This document shows positions 48,613 to 60,878 of a DNA stretch of 64,000 bases, in pieces. Within the stretch, counting starts at the first letter, position 1, and every line of letters begins with the position of its first letter. The notes beneath the pieces were generated by a model that searched no databases, was not told the origin of the DNA, and saw nothing but the letters and a program-made list of their open reading frames with translations. Position numbers and translations under genes: made by a program. Source of the DNA: Hybos culiciformis (taxonomy: Eukaryota; Arthropoda; Insecta; Diptera; Hybotidae); assembly GCA_964007475.1 (NCBI GenBank), contig OZ023274.1:98527322-98591321 (forward strand), in the 5' to 3' direction.

Positions 48613-48670
48613 ATGGGCACAAAGAATGGGACCGAAGAGATAGAAATGGAAGTTTATGAAACAGATGAAG
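48613..48670 (+). CDS. Candidate first coding exon with strong donor
   Basis: An ATG in favourable context (CCAAGATGG) opens 19 codons, MGTKNGTEEIEMEVYETDE, then one base of a split codon, then GTGAGTAAAG, a near-consensus 5' splice site with GT at 48671-48672. The sequence AAGTGGAGAGAAAAAAGCAACTG just upstream could be 5' UTR; an in-frame TAA lies about 45 bases before the ATG. The acidic, polar peptide and the balanced codons stand out from the AT-rich background. The protein is not recognised; an acidic cytosolic N-terminus is typical of many receptors, channels and transporters, but nothing here decides. It could also be an internal exon if an acceptor such as ATCAAAG is used. A same-strand ratchet-type site lies 6.1 kb downstream. 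Confidence 0.5.
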
Positions 48671-48680
48671 GTGAGTAAAG
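48671..48680 (+). promoter_or_regulatory. 5' splice site
   Basis: GAAG|GTGAGTAAAG matches the metazoan donor consensus well and directly follows the only convincing coding stretch in the window. Confidence 0.5.
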
Positions 48681-49526
48681 ATTATTTTGTACAGTTTTAT
48701 ATCAAATTTTGACCTAAATTCCTTAATAAGTAGTAACTCACAGAGTTCAAAATGCTGCAATTTATTGGTCCATTTACTTCGAACCTAATCTTTGGTATAC
48801 TTTTTTGTTAATTTTATTGGCAAAATCAGTATTCCAGAAATTTTTAATCGGATGAATGGATTATTATCAATCATTTTAATTATTAAATCTTTTAAATACA
48901 ACTTTTCCGATACATACTTTGTTTCTGTCTTAATATATTAATTCTTTTGCACCAAGTTTATATAAGAACAAAAATTTTCCCTATAAAACAAAAAAGAAAA
49001 ATTTTCAAGCTAAAGAAAAATAACGTTCTAAAATACTTATAGAAACAATTTACATAAATAAAAATCATTGCAAATGAGAGCTTTACCATTAATATAAATA
49101 TTTTCTAGAAAAAAGAAAAAACCATTTTTTATGAAGTGCTAAAAAAGAAAAATATTATTTTGTATAAAAATATGTTTTAAGTGTTAAATTTATAATAACA
49201 CGTATTGTTTAAGAAGTAATATCTCAGTTCGTTTAACACATAAAACGATCTAATCCTGCCCCAAAATATACATTTAACCGTAATAAGATTTTTTTTTTCC
49301 TTTTTTTCGAATTAATGTACAAAATACCTACCATGTAATGTATGCCTTTACCTTTGGAATAGGCAGGTAATCAGTATATTCTTCTTTTTATTACCATTAT
49401 CACCAAATATTTTGAAAATTACTTGAGGTTAATCTTATAGTTTGTCAGCTAAACTAAATTAATCGTAAATATGGTTTTGTGTTTATTTATTCTCGAAGAA
49501 ATTTTAATTACAAATTTTAATATTAT
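48681..49526. other. AT-rich intron-like stretch
   Basis: No exon, repeat or element recognised. If the exon at 48613 is real this is intron. Confidence 0.5.
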
Positions 49527-49910
49527 GTTCAAACATAAAAATTTAAACTATAAAATTTTATAGTTTAAGCAAACCGTTCAAACATAAAATAAAATTAAAC
49601 TAGTGTTATTTTGTCAACTAAAATTTTTTTTGTTATTATTTATATTTTTTATTATGATTTTTTTGTATGAGTAGATATTTTTTTTTAGTTTTTCACCACA
49701 TATTTTATTTTGCCCGACTTTATCTACATAAATTATGCTATGAATTATTGAAAATAATTGATTTCACTTTTGCTTACTGCTTTCATTTTCTAGTTTTAAT
49801 AAGTAGTTTTAGCTTAAACTAGTGTAACTAACTACAGAAATTTTGTATGGCAGAAACCAAAACTACACTAGTTTAAGCTTAAACTATATAATTTTGGGCC
49901 TGTTTGAACG
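49527..49910. mobile_element. Palindromic MITE with GTTCAAACA ends
   Basis: The ends GTTCAAACA (49527-49535, repeated at 49576-49584) and TGTTTGAAC (49901-49909) are inverted. Inside, the 26-bp sequence 49543-49568 is a perfect palindrome centred on AAAATTTT, and 21-bp arms at 49806-49826 and 49864-49884 (GTTTAAGCTTAAACTAGTGT type) are reverse complements with one mismatch. The motif AGTTTAAGC is reused at both ends. The duplicated left end makes the outer limit uncertain by about 50 bp. The target duplication is not clear. Confidence 0.6.
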
Positions 49911-51809
49911 CCGTATAAGGTTGCAATTAATTGTTCACTAATTGAGTTTCACATCACACATTTGGTGCAAGTAGAAAAGAAAAATTATTGTGCATTTTCG
50001 TTGACTATAGTTCTAGACCTTGATATTAATAGCTTAAAAAATAAGAAATCGTTGAATAATAAACATTTTAACAATTTTTTTTTTTTTTAAAGAAGTATTC
50101 ATTCAATCAGAGATTCGAAAATGATTAGAACAATTTGTATGAAAGTACGTACATATAATGAAGAATTTTCGCATCTGATGGCTAGTTGGTGCTACATGGC
50201 TAGCTTATTGTAGCTCGTTTCGTGAATTAGAGAGATCCAGTTCATAATTGAAGAAAAACAAACCATCAATTAATTTAAATTTTAAATAAAAAAATTCAAA
50301 AAGATGCAGGATATAAAAGTAAAAAATAATTTATTCTTAGTCCAAATGATGTACATACATAACAATTTAAGATTGATGAACATTATTCATTCTGTTGAAA
50401 TAAAATAAATTTTCAATAAGGACAGCTCTTAAACTATCATATAAACAAGCTTAAAATAACCATGAAAAGTTTAATATGAGAAGGAAACATGTTTATACAC
50501 AAAGGAGAGATAAAGTTTTTGATAATCAAAGCCACCGGCATTATATTATATATACTAATATTTTATGTAAACATACGATTCCCACATTGTATGTGAACAA
50601 ATAAAAATGTTCATTGTTTAACTGGAAATATGGTGTATCTTAAGAAAAGTATTATAAGTTATTGTGATATTAGTTATCGGTATTTGGACGCTCAACTGAT
50701 GAATATCAATGCTTACTATGAAGTGAATAGTTTCATGTCATTTGGACAAATTTAACATATACTTTGAGAATTTGAGAATTTCTAGTAAAATTCTTTTAAG
50801 ATATTATCATACAATATCTATATCAGATTTTCAATTCGAAGATATTAATTGTAATATTTGTAATTATTATTATTATTTTTTTTTTTTTTTTGGTTTCGAA
50901 GTATCTAAATAAACTTCAATGAATTATTATTGCGAAACCAATACCTCTAACGAACAGTCGAACACATTATAAAATTTTAAATTGCTTCCTTCAATTTGTA
51001 TATAAATATTGTGGTTGTATTATATTATAGTTTTTTTCAAATAAATCCTTTACTCTGGAAATCAAAATTAAATTAAATTATGCGACGTATAATTTAAAAA
51101 GTAAAACCAATTTTTTCTTCGATGTAGGAAATATTATTGTATCAGAGCAGGAAACGAATGTGTACATAAGATTTCGAAGAATAGTGCATATAAATTTCTT
51201 ATGTGTTAAGTAAATAATAAAATTTACAATACATTGGAAAAAGATTGCGAAAAAAAAGGAAATGTTGGAAAGAAGAAAAATTTGTCTTATTTACAATAAT
51301 ACATCAGGTGTAGTGTTTGATAAATCTTTGAATATCAGACACAGTAATATAGTAAGATTTTATGATTAGTTTTTTGATTAAGTACTTGATGTAAAAAATA
51401 TACTGTAGTTATTTTGCCATCATCATAAGTGAGTTTATATTACTCCTTTTTAATTCTTCAATAAAACATAAATCAAAAAGACATAATTTTTTATTGTCAT
51501 ATCTGTCAGAATGTTTATTTAAAAAAACGTAGAAGCATAAAGGAAGTATAAATAGAGAAACTAGTCCCATACAAAAAATTCGAATAAAAAAAGTTAAACA
51601 AAATTAGATCAGACCCCCAAGCTTTTATATCGCTATAACGAGAGAGCTTTATAGCTTTTAAAATATTTTTTATATAAAGCTTTTAAAAATAAACAAAATA
51701 TTTCCTTTATTATAATTGTATTTTAATGTTTACTAGTATTTGTTCTCTATAAATAAAAAAATTGGGTTAGATAAATGATAAATGTAAATAAAAAAATTAT
51801 ATTCGAAAG
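49911..51809. other. AT-rich stretch, no gene seen
   Basis: Short GGCTAG repeats near 50180-50206 and A/T filler. No coding frame or element ends. Confidence 0.55.
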
Positions 51810-52023
51810 CAGACTCCGACGCGATCATATTTTTGGTCGCTGCGGCAACAAAAAAAAACACAAAAATTTTCGTCGCTGCTTGGTTTTTTTTTTTTTTTTT
51901 TTTTTTTAACTTCTATGACTGCTAGCGATCGCTTTCACCTAAAAATTTGTCGCTACTGCTAGGTTAAAAAATGTCGCTGCGTACCTTGCGGTTGCTCAAA
52001 ATCTATGATCGCGTCGGCGTCTG
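51810..52023. mobile_element. Tiny hAT MITE with GTCGCTGC motifs
   Basis: A 214-bp element. Ends are CAGACTCCGACGCGATCATA and, reverse complemented, CAGACGCCGACGCGATCATA. The 8-bp target duplication is TTCGAAAG/TTTGAAAG with one mismatch (51802-51809 and 52024-52031), fitting hAT. GTCGCTGC or close variants occur about five times inside, in a mostly direct arrangement, interrupted by a T run of more than 20 bases. Confidence 0.9.
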
Positions 52024-52069
52024 TTTGAAAGCATTAATAAATTCATTTTATTTCATGTTTATTTACATA

Positions 52070-52313
52070 TCGTCGGTCTCGTGCAAAAAGAACGAAACTG
52101 TAAGTTTGGCCGTTTTGAACTAATATTGTACAAAAAACATAAAAAAACTAAAATATGAATATGTTCGAAAGTTCTCATAAATTATCCGCATTGACTATTT
52201 CTATTTTCTCGAAAGTACCAAAATGTACTACAAAAAAAGAAAAAAAAAATTCAAAACCAATTTTCTCAAAACTATGTTCTTGCAGTTTCGTGATTTTTGC
52301 ATGAGACCGACGA
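52070..52313. mobile_element. MITE with TCGTCGGTCTC ends
   Basis: A 244-bp element whose about 30-bp inverted ends are TCGTCGGTCTCGTGCAAAAA and, reverse complemented, TCGTCGGTCTCATGCAAAAA, both continuing to CACGAAACTG or AACGAAACTG. Flanks are TA on the left and TG on the right. The first five bases match the TCGTC-end family at 1483 and 23078, but the rest differs. It lies only 46 bp beyond the end of the hAT MITE. Confidence 0.85.
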
Positions 52314-54126
52314 TGCTCGCATTAATTTATATTATTGGAATAATGATTTTTTTTGTTCTTTTATTTTCGTTTGTAAGGATACTTTCACTTTTTAAGAATA
52401 TCCCTTTCAAAAATTTTGAGCCTTTTGTTATTAAAAGTGTTAACAAAGTGTTAACAAACTCCAAAAATTTAAATTTATGTTCATAACATTCGTCTGTTTC
52501 GGTGAACCAGAAATCATATTTTTTTGATAATTTTGTTGCGTCCAAACAGCAATGTAATTGTATACTGTTTGTTAAAATTTTTTTTTTATAAACATTTTGA
52601 GCAAAATAGTTATCAAAAAATTTTTTTAGTTAACTTATGATAAGAATTTTATAAATTTCAATGAAGACGAAGATACTAGTTTTTGAAAAAAAAAAAATCA
52701 TAGATGCAAAAAATTGATATTAGCACATCACAACAATACATATTTAGACACATATTTTTTCATTTATTCATTATATATAGTTATGATTTTTCGCACAACT
52801 ACATTCGAATTTTTATAAGTTGTGTAATTTTAAAACTAAACATCCTGAAAATTGAAAAAAAAATAATGAGTATTAGAGAGAATACAAAAGCTTTTTTGTA
52901 TACATATGTTTTGGGGGTCTGAAAAAATAGGAAAAAAAATAAAAACGATATTTTAAAAAGTTGTTTGACATAGTTACTCTATATTATACTTCCTTTATGG
53001 TAGAAGACAAATATTTACATTTTTTTTTTTAAACAAATGATTCTACGTCACGTCCATCATGGAATTTAGATTAAAATATTAAAAAAAATTAAAATAGTAA
53101 AAAATGCGGTAATGAAACATTAAATATACATACATTTAAGATAAGAACAAACATTTCTAGCTAAAAGCTATTTTTAAGGAGTATTTTGGAATAACAAATT
53201 ACAAAATCACATTATTCGTCTTTAGATTGAAATCAACATTCCAGTACTTCACATTTACCTTAATATGTGACTATAGAGTTTTTTTTCTTCTTATTCCAAC
53301 CTTGAAAAAAGGAGTGAATTTTTCTTTGGCTCTTAATGGATTATAGGCATTATTTGTTAATGTATAAATCTTTATTTCAAACGTAATTTTATCAGTAACT
53401 TTTTTTTATTGTTTTATCTGGTTTTTATATTGAAAAACTGGAAATCAGTTTTTCTGAGAAATTTAATGTTTTATACCCTGTGGTGCAATAAACGTTAAAA
53501 TGTTTTCAACAAATCAACAGAGGATTGCAATAACATAAATTTATAGTTTGCCATATATGCCTTAAGGAAGCTTGTTAACTTTATTCACTGTTTTAAATAA
53601 AGAAAAAACAATTTATTCGGTATATTTTTTCTAAAAGTAAATATTTGACACTTAACTACTTATAATTAATCCATAATGTTCACAATCTTCAAATTTAAAT
53701 ACTTTCGTTTCCTTACTTCGAACATATCCTTAATCACTTTTATAGTAATTGATGTAACGATATTGTTTATTTTTTTTTTTTCTGCGAATTCTTTACAGAG
53801 AGGAAGTTTATTATTTTTCATAACAGCTTTACGGAAAAGTTTAATTGTAATTGTTATTTCAAAGAATTTAAAATTAAACTTTTCTTCGATGAAAATTATT
53901 ACTGATAAAAGTTTTTTTTTTATTTTTTTCCTTTAATTTATTCAATGGAACAATAATTTAGATTTTATATACATTGATGAAAAATGTTTGCTGTTTATCT
54001 TGAATTTGAATTTGTTTATAACACCGGAAGATTTTGAAGGATTAAACATTATTTTTTGTTTTTTTTTTTGTATATTTTGCGAAGATATTTCCGCCAACAA
54101 TATTCTCGGCACATCAGAAAAATAAA
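52314..54126. other. AT-rich stretch, no gene seen
   Basis: Open frames at 52223-52922 and 53676-53936 are Phe/Ile/Lys-rich, lack homology and are considered chance. No repeats with paired ends. Confidence 0.55.
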
Positions 54127-54144
54127 TTGTGTTAAAGTATGTTG

Positions 54145-54239
54145 CTAAATATTAGGAATCATCGTCGTTTCGTAATAAAAGGGCTCATTATTTAACTGTG
54201 GATCTAATTGCTTTGGCGCTATTTTCGCCATCATATCTT
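54145..54239 (-). CDS. Candidate terminal coding exon (minus)
   Basis: On the minus strand a perfect TACTAAC branch-point sequence (54258-54264) lies just upstream of CATGTTCAG (AG at 54240-54241). With two leading bases, the following frame encodes DMMAKIAPKQLDPQLNNEPF and ends ETTMIPNI-stop at 54145-54147. Composition and codon use look coding. No family is recognised. It would be the C-terminal exon of a minus-strand gene, in conflict with a plus-strand host for the 48.6-kb exon unless two genes interleave. The plus strand is also open for about 32 codons here, which lowers confidence. Confidence 0.3.
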
Positions 54240-54245
54240 CTGAAC

Positions 54246-54748
54246 ATGTCATAGTCAGTTAGTATAATATACAAGTGTCATGACAAAAGACAAATAATAA
54301 GGAAACAGAAAATATATGACGAAACAGAAAATATATGGATTTGAAGTCCTGGAAAATAATTTCTATGAATAATAATTATAATTCGTTTCTTCGTGTAGGT
54401 ACATATCCAAAAACATGAAATTCAGTGTACAAAAATCTAAAATTTAATCTATATCTAGTGAATTCTTATCCTTGTACTCTTCTGGATAATGATAAATATA
54501 AATAAAATATTCGAATATTAACAAGAGTTTGCTTTAAATAATTTTTTTTTATTCACCAAAACTCGTGTATAAATTTTGTTTTAACCCTTTTTTTTTGTTG
54601 AAACATTTTAAATTTAATTTAGCAGAAGTTAAAAAAAACCTAAATATTCATTTTTCCTTGTGTTTTTATAATCAATTAAAAATGTTAATGATATCAAAAA
54701 GTTTTCTGTTTATTTTTATCATCAAACATTCTCCGCTTTATAAATTTT
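54246..54748. other. AT-rich stretch, no gene seen
   Basis: Short direct repeat ACGAAACAGAAAATATATG-like at 54303-54335. Nothing else recognised. Confidence 0.5.
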
Positions 54749-54786
54749 ATTTATTTTATTATTCTTTTAACATTTCAGGTAAGAAT
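54749..54786 (+). promoter_or_regulatory. Candidate recursive (ratchet) splice site
   Basis: A long pyrimidine-rich tract (TTATTATTCTTTTAACATTTCAG, given in part) ends with AG at 54777-54778 and runs straight into GTAAGAATG, so a strong 3' splice site abuts a strong 5' splice site. The TTTTAAC inside it could serve as branch point. It lies 6.1 kb downstream of the plus-strand donor at 48671, as expected if the intron is removed in steps. A real short exon starting at the AG is a less likely alternative, because the following frame stops soon. Confidence 0.5.
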
Positions 54787-55080
54787 GACAAAGCAGTGAA
54801 TTGTCAAAGAAAAATGTAATAAAGTCAAAAATATTTTTGTAAGTAATCTGATTATAAAAATGGTTTTAAGGAATTTTTTTAAAAATATATATTTTTTTTT
54901 TCTTCATTAAACACATACCTTTTTTTTGTGAATACATGTATTTATGCATAAGGTAAATCAAAGAAGGGTGATTTTATGATGAATATAAAAATTTAATAAC
55001 ATAATAAATTGGTTAAACATTTTTTGAGGATTATGAAAATTAAAGCAAGGTATTACAAGTATGTATTATAAATCTGTCTA
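54787..55080. other. AT-rich stretch, nothing recognised
   Basis: No gene or element ends seen before the Helitron-like start. Confidence 0.55.
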
Positions 55081-55420
55081 TCTACATAAATAAAAAGTAT
55101 AAATGCTGTTCGTTGGTAAGCACATTACTGGAGAACAACTGTACCGATTTGGTTAATTTTTAAATATTTCTAATAGTCCGAATAAGGTTCTTAGGAATAG
55201 ACAAATTGGAAAGTTGTGCGGAAAATTGGAAAATTCGGGTAAAAGTGAAAGTATTTTTTTCTATGGGGATTTTGTATGAACGATCATAACTCTTATAAAA
55301 AAGATAAGGCTAGAAAGAAACAACGTTCACGCCGGGATAGTCAATTTCGATAAAATTTGACGGAAAACTGTACGTAGTACTTGCCAAAAATAAGGCCATC
55401 TCGATTTTTTTTTACCAGTG
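55081..55420 (+). mobile_element. Helitron-like 5' terminal fragment
   Basis: The stretch starts TCTACATAAATAAAAAGTAT, continues AAATGCTGTTCGTTGGT and ACTGGAGAACAACTGTACCG, then ATTTGGTTAATTTTT. This order (TCTAYATA..AAATGCTGTTCGTT..GGAGAAC.. CTG.ACCGATTTGG) is the conserved 5' end seen in insect Helitrons (recalled pattern). The 3' end with its hairpin and CTRR was not found, so this is a fragment or its far end has decayed. The segment up to 55420 is G+C-richer than the surroundings. Confidence 0.55.
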
Positions 55421-58400
55421 TTTAATTTAAGGTTCTTAAAATATTTTTAATTAAAAAAAAATTTGTCGTACAATCAATTGTTATAAGCATGGTAAAATTT
55501 AAGAAAAACAATTTGGAATTAGTTTTAAAAATAATTCGTTATTTTTCCTAATTTAGTATTTATATATAATGTGTACAACATATCTATTTACTGTAGATGG
55601 ACATAATATTTAAAAATAGATGTAAATAGAGATTTCTTATTACGTACACACAGGAAATTGGATGGCATATATGCTTACTTTATGTCATAATTACATATTA
55701 TCCTTTTTCAATGTACTTACATATGGTCAAATAACTTTTTAAGAAAATTTGACCATATTCTAACAACAACAAAAAAAAAGGGTTTAGTTTCACAAAAAAA
55801 ACCCATAAAATCAAGGATTTAATTAAAGTAAATATAACTTTTTATCAGATAACATTATTAAATAAATTATATAATGCTTGAATAATAATCAAATATTATT
55901 ATGTATATACTTTTTCTAAAGTATGTTATTTGAATTCATATAAATAAGTAAAATTAATGTGAATTCATGTACATAAGCATAATATGTAATTTAAATTATC
56001 TTTGAAAATGCAAGAAATATAATCAATGTACCCATATAAATATTATAAACATTAAAATGTATCTGTAATCTGTATAATCAAATTAAAATACTTAAACAAA
56101 TAATAAGAATAATGTTATATAGTTAATAAACTAAAAACTTTTCAAGTTATGTATTTGGTAAATTTTAATGAGCGTTAATGAAATGTTAAAAAACCATACA
56201 TATGTTATTTTCACATGTTTCTAGCTCTATTAAATTTGTCATCATGACAACTATAGTAACATTAAAATAAAATGAAATTTGGCAGAACTAAAAAAAAAAA
56301 AAACAACAACAAAATTCATGGTAAAATCATTGACATAGTATTGAGATTTTATACCTAATATTTAAAAATAAAAAATTTCTTTATTTTTAATTCACAATTT
56401 TTTTTTAAATCTCAAGGTTCAATATTATACATATTTTTCATCGTCATAAATCAATTTTTTTTTTTTATATTGAACACGCAAATCCAATAAAAAATGCATA
56501 AAATAATGCGAAACATTAGGAAGAGAAACCAACTGCTGATATTGCTCTTTAATATTTATAAGTTGTCTATAATGTTATTTGCATATTTATTGCAGAATTT
56601 GTTTTTTTTTTTTGTCAACAAATAAGTAAAAAAAAAATATATATGTATATCTCTTTTTAAAAGTAAAAGTCTATTGCATATAACAAAATGAAAAAAAAAA
56701 TCCTTAGAAAATTTTATATTAAAAAAAAAAAACGAAAGAAAATTTTTCATGACGTTGTTGTTGACATAAAGCCTTGAATTTGTGAATATTCTCATAAAAT
56801 GCAACCAGAAAAGATTTATTGGGAGAAGGAGCTCTTTTTTTTTTTTGTTTGTCTTATGTTTGCAATTCAAAGCCATTATATCGTCCGAAGAAAGATGAAT
56901 CTTTTTTTTTTTTTTTTGAAAATTCTACACAGAATCTATAACTAAATTTATATTGAAAAATTATTTAATAGTTCATTAAACTAAAACTATAATGTTGACA
57001 CCAATAATATTCTAAATTGAGGGGGAGGATGATGGATAAAAATGAAATATAACTATTTTTGTGATGCTCTTTTTGTACCCAGAAAAACTTTTATAAGTGT
57101 TCATTGTATTTTAGTTTTAGGTGCTCTTATCTTTCGAACAAAGAACATTGCATTGAATGTAAAAATTTCTTTTTTTCCTTTTTATGTTTTTCTTTTCAAC
57201 AAAGTTTTATATTATGAGTATGGTTGTACAAAATTATATATATACTTTAAAAAATTGATTAATTTTTCAAAAAAAAAAACATTCATATTTTATTTTAAAT
57301 TCTACGAAAAGTATATTTCCGTATTTCAGATACTAAGCATGGAATTATCAGGATGGCAATGAAAACTTTTCTCTTAATGAAAGTTAGAGATAACTTTGCC
57401 TATTCAAAATAAAGCCTAATTTATATAGTTGTGAAAGTTGAGATATTTATTACAAAAGGGTATAATATAATATGTACTACGTAAATGTGTATTATGTTCT
57501 CAAATTTTAATTAAATTAAAGATCGAATAATAAAATTTTTGCATAAACAAAAGATATTCCTGGAAAAAATAGTTGGAAATAGAAATTATTAGTTTGAACC
57601 TTAATAATAACTGATATTACATAAATACTTCTGTTTTATATTGAAATGTGAAAAGTATCTCAGTATTGGTGACTAAACTAATCTTGATACATAGAAATAA
57701 TGAAAATGAAAACCTATCTAAGCTTTAGCATTATTTTACTTTTTCATTACATGCACAAAAATTTAATACTTAAAATATTAAGAAAATACCATGTTATACA
57801 ATATTAAATTTAATTCAACAGTTTTTCTTTTCCAGAATTTCTGTATTAAATAACCTTGAACTTTATATGTAACGTGACAAATTACAGATTTTACCTATTT
57901 TTTAAAGTATTTTTAATGTGGGATTATGTATACATAGATTTTGTAAGAATGTTACACTTCACTCAACTGCATTTTAAATATCATTATGATGACAATTATT
58001 AGGTTTCGCAGGAAAAGTTTTAGTACTTGAATGAAAATAAAAAAAAAAAATTGTACCTACGCAAATTTTTTTTTTCACATTAAAAATTAAATAAAAATAT
58101 AATTTATTAGCTGCTGGCTAATTTGTATTTTTTTTTGCTATTCTGAAATAAAAAAAAAACAAATTAGAATTTTTTTTTAAGTATTACAGTATTAATAATT
58201 GTGTGTTAGTTTTTATATAAAATAAAAATGTATATAAATGTGAAAAAAAAATTAGAATTAAAAATAGTGAAAAAGGAACAAATTGAGATAAAAATCCAAC
58301 ATTCACGCACGAACTTAAGAACACTGGCCCAGACTTTGACTAATATCTTAATACGAAAAGATATATTAGATTGAAATCGGAAATGAATTCAAATATACAA

Positions 58401-60420
58401 GTGCCTTTGAATAATATGACTTGTGGAGCTATCTGTGAATAAAATGTTCAGTTCATCATGTTTTACTATAATAATATGGGTATGAAAAATCTCAGCGATT
58501 TCTCAAATCCCAAATGATTTCCTAAATCTGATTAAATGGGAGACGATTTTCACAGTATATTATTTATTTATTTAATTTTGGTATTTATTTATAGATCCAA
58601 TTAAAATATAAAATATCGTTTATTTTTCAGCACCACATAAATATTGAATGAAGTTTTTTTTAAAAATTTTTAAAATATTTTATTTTATTTGCAATTTTAT
58701 ATCGCTTGGCATCGGTCATTCATAGAAAATCAAAAAAGAAAAATCATATTGGTCATAGAAGAAAAGTTTTAAAAACATTTTAATAATATTCTTAGAAAAA
58801 TTTTTAAGTTTTCAATGCAAGTTATCTTGAGTTTAGATTTTTTATATTATAAAATGTTTTTTTTTTTTTACCAAAATAAGGTTTTAAAAGAAAGTTTTTC
58901 AAACAAATAAAAATATTTTTCTTCTGGTTTTATCAGTCTAACTTTCTTATCATTAAAATGAAAATTTTATAATACATATAAATACATGTGTATAAATGCG
59001 AGTAGTATTTTATTTTAATATTAAAATTTGCTTTTTTCATTTTTTGTATACAAAAGTTTCATATTATATTATTTTGCAGAAACTATATATTTGTTTACAA
59101 TAATTCTGGGTATATGTTGCGAAAATCCTTTTTTTTGTTTGAAAATTTAATTGAATAAACAATTTATAAGAACCTTTAAGCTTTTCCTAAATCCTTTAAA
59201 AATATTAAATTTTTTTTTTTTCAAATTCGAAAAATTTAATGGTTAATGAAGTAAAGTTTATATTTTACATTATATATAAAAGAAAAAGGTTTTTATGTAT
59301 AGAAAAAAATAAATATTTATGTGGGCTGAATTCTTTAGGGATGAAGGACTAACATTACTTTTTTTTTTTTTTTGCAATGATTTAATGAATACACTGGTGA
59401 ACAGTGATGAATTTTTCCTCAACAAATCATAATTAACTTGGGCTGAGTTGATAGTTTTAGTTTTGACAGTTGTTGTTATGTTCCCTTATCAAGCAGTGTT
59501 GTCTGGTCATAAGTTTTTGTCATTACTCTAGTATAACATATTAATAAGTTTCCTTCAAAGTTAGTCATTGCCATGATTTTTCCCAAATGGTGAAAAGTTT
59601 AATTTTCTATGATTTGATATGATTTTCATAAAATATTTCCTGTATTAAAAAAAAACACCTTCTAATGTATTACAAATTGTATGTTATATTTAAAGTTTTA
59701 TGCTCTCTATACATTAGTGGAAACTCTACAACTTGTTGAAATTAAAATATGTATAACATATTATATAAACATATAATATATGCGCCTATAAATATTGAAT
59801 CAAAATCTAATAAATCATTAATTTAAATAAGATAAATTAAAAAATATATAAAAATAAAGAAGGTTAAATTATAAATTGGATAATCTTTTGCATGACGAAA
59901 AAACATGAAAATCAAAATAAATTTTCACAAAGTTTTAAATCAATCTTTTTTTTAATACAATTATCCTTCAAAACAAAATCTATTTAAAATGTATTGTATC
60001 ATGCTCACAATAATTTTCTTTTTCATTAAATAATGCTAACGAAATAAATTTTTTCGATATTATACATATATCCCAGACAAAAAGAAAAAAAATATTTCCA
60101 AACACAATTCCTTTAAAAAGAAAAGCGCACTGAAAAGTATACGTATATATTTTTTTTTTTTTCAGATGTTTGTTCATGCACGTGATATGCATACTTTATT
60201 TATTTTTTTAGACGAAATTCATAATACACATTCGGGATATGTTGCGCAAAAATAATTTAACAGATAGTTTCTTGAATTTTAAGTATCATTTAATTTAGTG
60301 GATAATTTAACATTTAAATTTAAAAAATTTTCTTTTTTGTTTGAGTTTTATAAATATTAAAATATATTATTTTTTAAAATTTATTGAGTGGTTTCCAATT
60401 CAAAAGTTCATATTAAATTA
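55421..60420. other. Long AT-rich stretch without genes
   Basis: About 5 kb of A/T-rich sequence. Open frames of up to 106 codons (56556-56876 minus, 57042-57362 plus) are built of Phe, Lys, Tyr and Ile from homopolymer runs and show no recognisable motif. No paired transposon ends were found by eye. Confidence 0.55.
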
Positions 60421-60875
60421 CACACTAAAAAAAAAGAGAGTTGCAGCTATGAAGCTATGTTTTCTGTATATTTCTTGTTATGTAAATTATTAGCAAAATA
60501 TCCTATTATGTCGTAGCAAGGAATTTTTAAAATATCTTTTCAAATGATTATAGCAAAATATGATTACAGCAAAATTTTTGTTATTTATTTATTTTTCGGT
60601 AGAAAAGCAAATTTTACTACAATTCATTTGATATATATAATTCTGGACGAGTTATTATGTACATATTTAATATTAATTTAATAATTTAAAATTTAATAAT
60701 AAAAAATGCAAGAAGAGCTCACACTATCAGAAAATATTGCATTTTTAGTTATATAACTTTAAAACTGGTTTTGAAAGCTAATTTTCAGAGAAGTTTTTTG
60801 CAGTTTTTATTAGGTGAATTATATCAAACTTTTTACAAAATTTATAAACCAATTACTGGTTAAGCTTATAGTGTG
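60421..60875. mobile_element. MITE related to the CACTGA family, CACACTA ends
   Basis: The ends CACACTAAAAA and, reverse complemented, CACACTATAAG are flanked by TA on both sides (60419-60420 and 60876-60877). Interior phrases match the element at 18747: CAAATTTTACTACAATTCATTTGAT, and TTGCATTTTTAGTTATATAACTTTAAAACTGG (each given in part) align with its interior. An internal TTTTTTGCAGT near 60795 may be the decayed original right end, in which case the outer right part is extra sequence. Confidence 0.55.
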
Positions 60876-60878
60876 TAA

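Noticed and set aside
56556..57362. Two 106-codon frames on opposite strands
   Set aside because: Both consist of Phe, Lys, Tyr, Ile and Asn from poly-T/poly-A runs, with no domain, conserved motif or splice context.
57042..57362. Possible chemoreceptor-like membrane protein
   Set aside because: Hydrophobic residues are the default product of T-rich codons; no conserved C-terminal motif or intron pattern supports it.
59420..59535. 33-codon hydrophobic plus-strand frame near TTGGGCTGAGTTG
   Set aside because: It has no start context, no splice sites and a T-rich composition, so a transmembrane call would be unsupported.
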